From contig CALCGO010000277.1 in NCBI GenBank assembly GCA_937901055.1, forward strand, positions 1 through 8,650: 8,650 nt of DNA, read 5' to 3'. The notes under the pieces are model-generated. The model was not told where the DNA came from, ran no database searches, and worked only from the letters and a program-made list of their open reading frames with translations. This stretch comes from an uncultured Rhodobacterales bacterium. Its GTDB lineage: Bacteria > Pseudomonadota > Alphaproteobacteria > Rhodobacterales > Rhodobacteraceae. This document shows positions 1 to 6,009 of the stretch, one piece after another; position 1 is the first letter of the stretch; every line of letters begins with the position of its first letter. Both the position numbers and the translations under genes were made by a program.

Positions 1-232
1 CGTTTAGGTAGTCTTTATCGCGACCCGCGATTGTTGCGTCGTAAGGTGTCAGGAAAGGCGCGAACATACCTGCAAGTATCAGGAATATCAGGGTCCATGC
101 ACCAATTAGAGCCGATTTGTTTTTCTTGAAACGTTGCCAGATAAGTTGGCTTTGGGAGGCGGTAAAATACGCCTCTTTCAGTTTTTGATCGGCGACGGAT
201 TGTGTGTTTGCTGTGTCAGTCATTTCACTCAT
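1..232 (-). CDS. DppC/OppC-type ABC transporter inner-membrane permease, N-terminal part (cut by window edge)
   Basis: This is the second permease of a peptide/oligosaccharide-type ABC importer. Only about 77 N-terminal residues are visible and the gene runs off the left edge. The translation begins MSEMTDTANTQSV, then has the family's basic pre-membrane segment (IWQRFKKNKSALIGAW). A first transmembrane helix follows (roughly residues 41-58) and then APFLTPYD, the typical start of the DppC periplasmic loop. The first ATG (232) overlaps the TGA of the upstream permease gene as ATGA, which implies translational coupling. A second in-frame ATG at 223 is an alternative start and has an AGGA at better spacing (8 nt). 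In the family DppB and DppC form the heterodimeric membrane pore; the gene order here (binding protein, DppB, DppC) fits. The substrate cannot be read from this fragment. No tool-independent proof of family beyond N-terminal pattern and context. Confidence 0.85.
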   Translation of the reverse strand, partial: MSEMTDTANTQSVADQKLKEAYFTASQSQLIWQRFKKNKSALIGAWTLIFLILAGMFAPFLTPYDATIAGRDKDYLN

Positions 233-1233
233 CCTACAATACTGCTACGAACGCGTGGGTCAGTGAGGGCAAGGATGATGTCGGTCACGAAGTTGATTCC
301 GACAATACTGGCCGTCAGCATAAAGATAATCGCCCCCGCAAGCTGCTGATCGTTTGAACGTGCAAGCGCCTCGATCAATAGCGAACCCGCCTCGGTCAAG
401 GTCAGGATCAGGGCGACTACGGGTAGCTCGTTGAAAATACGGTTAAGGTCGAACCCAAGCGAGTTGATGATCGGGCTAAGCGCATGTCGCGCCGGATAAC
501 GCATTAACAATCGCCTTCCCGATACCCCGCGGGCTTCGGCGGCGGTCACGTAAAGCTTGCCGATCTCATCGGACATAAGCGCGCGCACAGTCTGGATGGC
601 AAACGCAGTTGCTGACCACCCAAGAATAAAGATCGGCAGCCATGCATGCCCCAAGAAGTCTTTGAACTTATCATAAGACCAGGCGGCATCGCGGAATTCC
701 TTAGAGAACAGTCCCGTGAGGCTGTCCCCAAACATGACCGTTGAAAACAACATGATCATAAGGGCTAGCAGGAAGTTCGGCAGTGCCAGACCTAAGTAGC
801 TAACCAAACGCAGGCTGTTGTTCAAAACGGCGTTTTTCGATGTTGCGGCAAGGATGCCAACAGGGATCGCAATGGCGTAAGCAAGCAGCAAGGCGGATAA
901 ACAAAGGCCAAGGCTCAACCAGAATTTTTGCCCCAGAAGCTGGGCGATGTTTACGCGAAGGATACAGCTGTCGCCGAATTCCCCTTGGAACGCGTTGACG
1001 ATCCATGAGCCCCAGCGCTGCACATACGGCTGGTCAAGCCCAAGGCGGACGCGTTCGATCTGGATGTCTTCGGGGGTAATTACGGACCCCTGAGAGTTCT
1101 TGAAGGCAACGTACCGCTCGGCGCAATCGCCGGGTACCAGTTCCATCAAGGTGAATACAATAAACGACACTAGCACCAAAGTTAGAACGGCCAGTGTAGC
1201 ACGTACTGCTACGAATTTGGAGAATTGAAGCAT
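229..1233 (-). CDS. DppB/OppB-type ABC transporter inner-membrane permease
   Basis: A 334-residue permease, the usual length for the DppB/OppB family (binding-protein-dependent transport system inner-membrane component). It shows an N-terminal helix (about 10-30), then a periplasmic part with LGLDQPYVQRWGSW (64-77) and GEFGDS (84-89), both typical of DppB. About five more hydrophobic helices follow (near 107-130, 141-167, 197-217, 258-290 and 299-322). The cytoplasmic EAA loop that contacts the ATPase is at about 228-256 (YVTAAEARGVSGRRLLMRYP). The C-terminus carries the family's DPRVR (325-329). It would pair with the DppC-type product encoded immediately downstream, whose start overlaps this stop by 4 bp. 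The ATG at 1233 has an unusual G-rich stretch (six G, 1245-1250) instead of a canonical AGGAGG, which may mean weaker initiation than for the binding protein. The substrate (peptide or oligosaccharide) is not determined. Confidence 0.93.
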   Translation of the reverse strand: MLQFSKFVAVRATLAVLTLVLVSFIVFTLMELVPGDCAERYVAFKNSQGSVITPEDIQIERVRLGLDQPYVQRWGSWIVNAFQGEFGDSCILRVNIAQLLGQKFWLSLGLCLSALLLAYAIAIPVGILAATSKNAVLNNSLRLVSYLGLALPNFLLALMIMLFSTVMFGDSLTGLFSKEFRDAAWSYDKFKDFLGHAWLPIFILGWSATAFAIQTVRALMSDEIGKLYVTAAEARGVSGRRLLMRYPARHALSPIINSLGFDLNRIFNELPVVALILTLTEAGSLLIEALARSNDQQLAGAIIFMLTASIVGINFVTDIILALTDPRVRSSIVG

Positions 1234-1288
1234 TGCGAATTACGCCCCCCGCAGTAAATTAGTTGGGCATTTTGCCCTTATTTTTTGT

Positions 1289-1316
1289 ATTGCGGGCAGC
1301 ATACACTGCCCGCAAT
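1289..1316 (-). promoter_or_regulatory. Intercistronic stem-loop between binding-protein and permease genes
   Basis: An 11-bp perfect inverted repeat (1289-1299 with 1306-1316, core TGCGGGCAG/CTGCCCGCA) with a 6-nt loop lies 27 bp after the stop of the binding-protein gene. On the minus strand the stem is followed by ACAAAAAA, not by a U-run, so it is not a canonical intrinsic terminator. A second small hairpin (GGGCA/TGCCC, 1265-1277) follows it. In binding-protein-dependent ABC operons such stems commonly protect the 3' end of the upstream message or cause partial attenuation, leaving the binding protein more abundant than the permeases. The stem is seen directly; its role is inferred. Confidence 0.6.
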
Positions 1317-1343
1317 TATTTTCTTATAGCCAGTTAGGCAGAA

Positions 1344-3386
1344 CTATTCGTCCAGCCACCACTGTGTCGCGCGGTACGGATAAGTACGGTAATACGCGTA
1401 GGACTGTGTCTGGAACTCGGTGAAGTTCTTCAGATCATTGTTGTGATAGATCGGTGCAACCGCTTTCACAGTACCAATGAACAGAAGGTTATCTACAACC
1501 GTATCAACCAGTTTTGTACCAATCGCATTGGACTCGTCAGAGCCGGCAATTGCGGATTGGAACTCGTTGATTGTCGCCATGGAGTCGTAAACCCACTGTG
1601 GTGGTTTCACGCCCGACGCGCCGTCTGTATCAACATACTGGCCCCACAACATACCCGATGTGTGGTTGAAGTAGTTGTCGAACGGTGGCTGGAACAGTTC
1701 CGAGATACCAAGGATAACAGCAAGTGGCTGACCTTTAGCGTAGAACGTAACATCAAGCTGGTTCGAGGAAGCCGCGGAACGATACTCGTCCGTTGTAACT
1801 TCTTTCACCGTGTTGTTGACACCAACATCACGCCAGTTTTGGCCTGCAAGCTCTACTAGCTTGAGGGAACCACCTTGCGTCGCAACCTGCATGTTCAGAA
1901 CAAGCGGATCACCATTTGGCAATTCACGCATTCCGTCGCCGTCTACGTCAACCATGCCGATTTCGTCTAGCAGCGCGTTAGCCATTGCAGGATCGAACTG
2001 GGCGTATGATTGCTCGGTTTCTTCACTTACGAAACCGGGTGTAGGGGAGAACGCAGTATACTGCTGTGGACGACCAAGACCGAAGAAGACCACTTCGTTG
2101 ATCTCGTCACGGTTCATCGCAACAGACATCGCCTGACGGAAACGGATGTCACCGAAGACTTTACGCTTCTCAAGGTCTTCCGAAGTTACGTTGAACGAGA
2201 ACGTGTTCAGCGCGATTTCAGGTTTCAGATCAACCGTGAAGTTGCCTTTTTCCTGATTTTCCAGAAGCAGCGGTGCATAATCGAGGTTCAGCGCCTGTGC
2301 TTTATAGTCAACTTCGGAGTTAATCAGTTTCAGCAAGCGAACTTCGCTTTCACCGACGAACAATTCATCCTGCTCGTTGATGTATGGAAGCTGCTGACCA
2401 GCCGTATCAATCTGGAAGAAGTACGGGTTGGCAACCAGATGACGGCCTTCCGTATTTTCCCGCGTGATGATGTGGCTTTCCAGAGTTGGAACCGTATCAG
2501 CAGGCAAACCAGCAACAAGATCAGGGTGGGCCAACATTGGTGTAGGCGTATCCATCCAGTCAGAGTTACCATAGTAACCTTTGATCGCAGCATACCCGTT
2601 TTCAAAACCAAGCGACTGTGCAAGTGCATCCGCGTCCGGATTTACGTCTGGGTGGAACTGACCAAGGAAATGCTTAGGCTGGAAGCCCTGCGCATAGTGG
2701 TTTGCAAAGTGAGACAGCAGACCCGGTTTTGGCGACGGCAAGTTGAACTGGATCGTTGTTGGGTTAACAACAACAAGGTCCATCACTTCACCACCAACAA
2801 GAACATAGTCTTTTGGCTTTTCACGAACGTTCGAATCTGTTGCCAGATTGTCGTACCAGAACTTCACGTCTTCGGCAGTGAACGGCGCGCCGTCCGACCA
2901 CTTGTGGCCTTCACGAAGGAAGAACGTCAATTGTGTGAAGTCGCTGTTCCATTCCCAACCTTTGGCAATCATCGGAACGATGGTCGTCAAGTCGTCAGAA
3001 TAGCGAACGAGGTTTACGTGGCGAACAGACATGAAGTCGGATGTGCCGGATTCTGTGGCGTTCGACAGGGCGTCAAATACACCACCGTAAGAACCGATAG
3101 AATCGTACGGAGCCACAACAAGCGGCTCGGCTGGAAGACGATCTGCGATCGACGGCAGTGGGCCGTTACCGCGGATACGTGCGTTCAGGTCATCGGACGC
3201 AGGGTTAGCCGAGAATTCCACAGTACAGTTGCCGATCGACTGAAGTTCAGCCAATTCGTACTGCTGTGGAAAAGCGCCGGCTCCGACGCCCATTGCATCG
3301 CCTACCGTCACTGCCGGGCACGTTGCAGCTGATGCTGCACTGGCCAGCGCGACAATCGCGACACCTGAATAAAGTAGTGCTTTCAT
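1344..3386 (-). CDS. Periplasmic substrate-binding protein of a peptide/oligosaccharide-type ABC importer (SBP family 5)
   Basis: A 680-residue extracytoplasmic solute-binding protein, family 5, that would deliver ligand to the permeases encoded downstream. Residues 1-20 form a Sec signal peptide with an ASA cleavage site before A21; there is no lipobox, so it should be soluble in the periplasm. The family signature is at about 153-175 (LTFFLREGHKWSDG, then FTAEDVKF). The second hallmark, GDIRFRQAMSVAMNRDEI, lies at about 412-429. Residues 480-488 read DVDGDGMRE, a DxDxDG-type putative calcium loop. C23 and C54 may form a disulfide. The protein is clearly longer than DppA/OppA (about 500-550 residues), resembling the long forms that include oligosaccharide binders, so a sugar substrate is as possible as a peptide. 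The ATG at 3386 is well supported: signal peptide and GGAGAGGAA 5 nt upstream. It is the first gene of its operon. Confidence 0.93.
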   Translation of the reverse strand: MKALLYSGVAIVALASAASAATCPAVTVGDAMGVGAGAFPQQYELAELQSIGNCTVEFSANPASDDLNARIRGNGPLPSIADRLPAEPLVVAPYDSIGSYGGVFDALSNATESGTSDFMSVRHVNLVRYSDDLTTIVPMIAKGWEWNSDFTQLTFFLREGHKWSDGAPFTAEDVKFWYDNLATDSNVREKPKDYVLVGGEVMDLVVVNPTTIQFNLPSPKPGLLSHFANHYAQGFQPKHFLGQFHPDVNPDADALAQSLGFENGYAAIKGYYGNSDWMDTPTPMLAHPDLVAGLPADTVPTLESHIITRENTEGRHLVANPYFFQIDTAGQQLPYINEQDELFVGESEVRLLKLINSEVDYKAQALNLDYAPLLLENQEKGNFTVDLKPEIALNTFSFNVTSEDLEKRKVFGDIRFRQAMSVAMNRDEINEVVFFGLGRPQQYTAFSPTPGFVSEETEQSYAQFDPAMANALLDEIGMVDVDGDGMRELPNGDPLVLNMQVATQGGSLKLVELAGQNWRDVGVNNTVKEVTTDEYRSAASSNQLDVTFYAKGQPLAVILGISELFQPPFDNYFNHTSGMLWGQYVDTDGASGVKPPQWVYDSMATINEFQSAIAGSDESNAIGTKLVDTVVDNLLFIGTVKAVAPIYHNNDLKNFTEFQTQSYAYYRTYPYRATQWWLDE

Positions 3387-3390
3387 TATA

Positions 3391-3400
3391 TTTCCTCTCC
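3391..3400 (-). promoter_or_regulatory. Ribosome binding site of the substrate-binding protein gene
   Basis: On the minus strand GGAGAGGAAA lies 4 nt upstream of the ATG at 3386, with the purine-rich core (GGAG/GAGG) at about 7-11 nt. It supports that start and is visibly stronger than the site in front of the downstream permease. Confidence 0.7.
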
Positions 3401-3403
3401 GTT

Positions 3404-3426
3404 GTTATTTGCTTCGGTGCAATAAC
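3404..3426 (-). promoter_or_regulatory. Stem-loop in the 5' leader of the binding-protein message
   Basis: An inverted repeat GTTATTTGC (3404-3412) with GCAATAAC (3419-3426) gives an 8-bp stem with one bulged base and a loop of 6 nt. It sits directly upstream of the ribosome binding site, so in the minus-strand transcript it would form a 5' leader hairpin. It could protect the message or tune translation. No U-run follows on either strand, so it is not a terminator. Confidence 0.4.
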
Positions 3427-3602
3427 CTGCTCCGAGCATTTTTTAGGCATTGTTTGTAAAGCAATTGCTGCAATTTAATGAAGGAATTGCGACAGTGCCG
3501 CTTTTATTATTACCTTTCCTTAAACTGACGTCACAGAATGTACCGATTAACCGGCGCAAGGAGGTCAACTTGAATAAGATTGAACATAAGTATTCGACCT
3601 GT

Positions 3603-3666
3603 CAATATATTTTCACATTCATTACAATATATTTTCCGTTATGCCGCTATTTTTTCCGCTATACCG
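3603..3666. repeat. Degenerate tandem repeat, about 22-bp period, three units
   Basis: The 12-mer CAATATATTTTC occurs perfectly at 3603-3614 and 3625-3636, exactly 22 bp apart. The second and third units share TTTTCCGYTAT (3632-3642 and 3652-3662) followed by a CCG about 2 bp on. Units are about 3603-3624, 3625-3646 and 3647-3666. The 22-bp spacing is two helical turns, so repeated sites would face the same side of the DNA. This may be a regulator array or an AT-rich UP/curvature element, or a small slippage duplication. Confidence 0.65.
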
Positions 3667-3863
3667 TCACCTCGATGGATGATATCGAGACTTGGAACAG
3701 GGTTCTGCGCCCAGCCTGCTGGCAACGTAGTTCGGCGCCGAGATGTGCAGCTTTCTGGTAACGACCGACGCTTCTAAGTCAATAAACACATGGTATTTCG
3801 GTCCAGCACCGGTCATACATTATGTCGTGAAATACGCCGTTCATTCTGGCAACCCCGCCTTCG

Positions 3864-3890
3864 TTTTGCATTTTTGCAATTCGGCTTTGC
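3864..3890. promoter_or_regulatory. Cluster of three TTTGC boxes upstream of the ligase operon
   Basis: TTTGC occurs at 3865-3869, 3873-3877 and 3886-3890 on the plus strand; the first two are inside a perfect tandem TTTTGCAT/TTTTGCAA, 8 bp apart. The boxes lie about 160-180 bp before the ligase start. They resemble the TTTGCAAA-type motif known for the short-chain acyl-CoA regulator (ScfR/PccR) family in Rhodobacter, which would suit a CoA-ligase operon. The match is imperfect and no regulator gene is nearby, so this is only a candidate operator. Confidence 0.25.
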
Positions 3891-4030
3891 GCACCGAACT
3901 GAACGATGGTTCACTTTTTTCTTTACCTGTGAAATAATCTTGCTAAGGTCAAGCCAACAAGGACGGAATCAATCCGACCGCAAAGCGTCAATGTGCGCTT
4001 TATTAACCAACGGGTGTGGCCCACCCCACT

Positions 4031-4037
4031 GGGAGGA
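4031..4037 (+). promoter_or_regulatory. Ribosome binding site deciding the acyl-CoA synthetase start
   Basis: GGGAGGA lies 10 nt before the ATG at 4048. The reading frame is open upstream to 3790, with other ATGs at 3790 and 3991, but neither has a comparable site. This element, and the fact that family-like sequence begins right after 4048, set the start. The C-rich stretch just before it (4021-4027) could pair with it. Confidence 0.7.
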
Positions 4038-4047
4038 TATCAAAGCG

Positions 4048-6009
4048 ATGAACGCAACCGTAATCGACGGCGGACTAGATACGTTCCCAAAGCTACTGGC
4101 GCGCAATGCAGCCGAGTTTTCGGACAAGCCTGCTTACCGCGAAAAAGAGTTTGGTATCTGGCAAAGCTGGACATGGGCGCAAACCAAAGACGAGATCGAA
4201 GCTCTTGCGCTTGGTATGTTGGCCCTCGGCCTGAATGAAGGCGACCACGTTGCCATTATCGGGCGTAACCGCCCGTATCTTTATTGGGCTATGACAGCCG
4301 CGCAATGCTGCGGCGCTATTCCCGTCCCTCTATATAACGACGCGAACGCCGAAGAGATGGCGTATGTGCTGGAACATTCCGGTGCGCGCTTTGTCATCGT
4401 TGAAGATCAGGAGCAAGTCGACAAGGTTATCGACGCGCAAGATACCGTACACGGGATTGAGGAAATCATCTATCTCGATAAACGCGGGATGCGGAAATAC
4501 GACCACACACATATGAACGCGTATGAAGATGTGCAGGCCGAAGGTCGCGCCGGACATCATCGCCTCGAACCTATTATGAAAGAACGCTGTGCTGCGCTGA
4601 CCTTGGATAGCACCTGCGTTATGCTTTATACATCCGGCACAACGGGCCGCCCGAAAGGTGTGGTTCTTTCGAACCGGAATATCATCTCAGCCTCGGCATC
4701 TTCTTCCGAATTTGATGATCTGAATGCTGGCGACAGTGTATTGGCTTACTTGCCAATGGCATGGGTTGGCGACTTTATCTTCTCGATCGGCCAGTGTTTC
4801 TGGACGGGTTTCTGCGTTGCATGCCCGGAAAGCCCGGAAACAATGCAAACGGACCTGCGTGAGATCGGCCCAAGCTATTTCTTCGCCCCTCCCCGTTTCT
4901 TCGAGGGGATGCTGACGACCGTCATGATCCGCATGGAAGACGCGAGCCCGCTTAAACAGCGTATGTTCAAGTATTTCATGGAACACGCCAAAAAAGTTGG
5001 ACCTGCAATGCTGGACGGCAAACCTGTTAGCGCAGGTGACCGGTTCAAGTATATGCTCGGCGACGTTTTGGTTTACGGCCCGCTGAAAAACACACTGGGC
5101 ATGTCCCTTGTGCGCGTTGGCTATACGGCGGGTGAGGCTATCGGGCCCGAGATTTTCGAATTCTACCGTTCATTGGGCATCAACCTTAAACAACTTTACG
5201 GTCAAACCGAGGCTTCGGTGTTTATCACGCAACAGCCTGACGGCGAAGTTCGCGCTGATACGGTTGGCGTGCCTTCCCCGGGTGTTGAAGTGAAAATCGG
5301 CGACAACGGCGAAGTTCTTTATCGTTCAGATGCGACCTTCATCGAGTATTACAAAAACCCTGAAAGCACGGCTGACACCAAAGACCCAGAGGGTTGGGTG
5401 GCAACAGGCGACGCTGGTTTCTTCGAGGAAAGCACCGGACATCTGCGGATTATCGACCGCGCCAAAGACGTTGGCAAAATGTCTGACGGGTCAATGTTTG
5501 CGCCGAAGTTCGTTGAAAACAAACTAAAATTCTTCCCAAACATTCTGGAAGTCGTTGTGTTCGGCAATGGCCGCGATACATGTACGGCTTTCATCAACAT
5601 CGACCTCAATGCGGTTGGTAACTGGGCGGAACGCAACAACATTGCTTATGCGTCCTATCAGGAACTGGCCGGCCATCCGGAAGTTTATGCGACTATCAAA
5701 TCGCATGTGGAAGAAGTGAATATCTCTGTCGCAGAAGATTCCATGTTGTCGGGCTGCCAAATCCACCGGTTCCTCGTGTTGCACAAAGAACTGGACGCGG
5801 ATGACGGCGAAATGACTCGCACACGCAAAGTTCGCCGTGTGATTGTCGCTGACAAGTATTCCGACCTGATTGACGGGCTGTACAGTGGTGCCCCCGAGGT
5901 TACGACCGAAACCGAAGTGACATACGAAGACGGTCGTAAGGGTTCGATCAAGGCGACAGTCAAGATTGAAGACGTAAAAACAGTAGCACGGAAGGCAAAA
6001 GCAGCATGA
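4048..6009 (+). CDS. AMP-forming long-chain-type acyl-CoA synthetase (AMP-binding protein) heading a HAAT transporter operon
   Basis: A 653-residue ANL-superfamily ligase that would activate a carboxylic acid with ATP to the acyl-adenylate and then the CoA thioester. Visible motifs: P-loop YTSGTTGRPKG (194-204), A5 YGQTEA (384-389), A7 TGD (453-455), A8 DRAKD (470-474) and a C-terminal GEMTRTRKVRR (587-597) whose K594 is in the place of the catalytic lysine. This pattern and the length (about 600-650) match the long-chain/FadD15-like FACS group more than short-chain ligases. The 10-nt spaced GGGAGGA favours ATG 4048; an in-frame ATG at 3991 would add 19 residues. Residues from about 615 form an unusual charged tail rich in T, E and K. 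Its TGA overlaps the next gene's ATG by 4 bp, so the ligase is coupled to a HAAT-family importer. The substrate is unknown; long-chain, branched or aromatic acids are all possible. Confidence 0.92.
   Translation: MNATVIDGGLDTFPKLLARNAAEFSDKPAYREKEFGIWQSWTWAQTKDEIEALALGMLALGLNEGDHVAIIGRNRPYLYWAMTAAQCCGAIPVPLYNDANAEEMAYVLEHSGARFVIVEDQEQVDKVIDAQDTVHGIEEIIYLDKRGMRKYDHTHMNAYEDVQAEGRAGHHRLEPIMKERCAALTLDSTCVMLYTSGTTGRPKGVVLSNRNIISASASSSEFDDLNAGDSVLAYLPMAWVGDFIFSIGQCFWTGFCVACPESPETMQTDLREIGPSYFFAPPRFFEGMLTTVMIRMEDASPLKQRMFKYFMEHAKKVGPAMLDGKPVSAGDRFKYMLGDVLVYGPLKNTLGMSLVRVGYTAGEAIGPEIFEFYRSLGINLKQLYGQTEASVFITQQPDGEVRADTVGVPSPGVEVKIGDNGEVLYRSDATFIEYYKNPESTADTKDPEGWVATGDAGFFEESTGHLRIIDRAKDVGKMSDGSMFAPKFVENKLKFFPNILEVVVFGNGRDTCTAFINIDLNAVGNWAERNNIAYASYQELAGHPEVYATIKSHVEEVNISVAEDSMLSGCQIHRFLVLHKELDADDGEMTRTRKVRRVIVADKYSDLIDGLYSGAPEVTTETEVTYEDGRKGSIKATVKIEDVKTVARKAKAA

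Larger units (their letters stand above)
3387..4047. other. Divergent intergenic control region between the two transporter operons
   Basis: A 661-bp AT-rich stretch without a convincing gene lies between the binding-protein gene (minus) and the ligase gene (plus). It must contain both operon promoters, but I see no clean -35/-10 pair on either strand. Sequence elements seen: a 10-bp palindrome AGCAATTGCT (3460-3469) plus an inverted repeat GCAATT/AATTGC (3470-3475, 3485-3490); an 8-bp palindrome TGACGTCA (3526-3533); a degenerate tandem repeat (3603-3666); near-palindrome CCAGCCTGCTGG (3711-3722); TTTGC boxes (3865-3890); and an inverted repeat TTCAC-N14-GTGAA (3910-3933). Two small ORFs (3570-3761 plus, 3667-3816 minus) overlap each other and are doubtful. 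No regulator gene is present in the window. Confidence 0.7.

Noticed and set aside
1289..1316. Intrinsic terminator ending the binding-protein transcript
   Set aside because: The stem is strong but is followed on the minus strand by A-rich, not U-rich, sequence, and the permease genes depend on read-through. It is annotated as an intercistronic stem-loop instead.
2010..3332. 440-residue plus-strand open frame opposite the binding-protein gene
   Set aside because: It lies fully antisense to a gene with a signal peptide and clear family 5 motifs. Its translation is rich in R, V, F and C with no recognisable domain, typical of a shadow frame.
3526..3533. TGACGTCA palindrome as a specific regulator site
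   Set aside because: An 8-bp palindrome alone is expected by chance at this scale and has no flanking symmetry, so it was not annotated as its own site.
3910..3940. Promoter of the ligase operon (TTCAC/GTGAA inverted repeat with TAATCT as -10)
   Set aside because: The -35/-10 spacing is poor (19 bp) and the arms are only 5 bp; too weak to call a promoter.
3790..4047. Upstream extension of the ligase to ATG 3790 (739 residues) or ATG 3991
   Set aside because: The extension translates to arginine- and phenylalanine-rich sequence unlike ligase N-termini, and neither ATG has a good ribosome site. ATG 4048 has GGGAGGA. The 3991 start remains a minor possibility.
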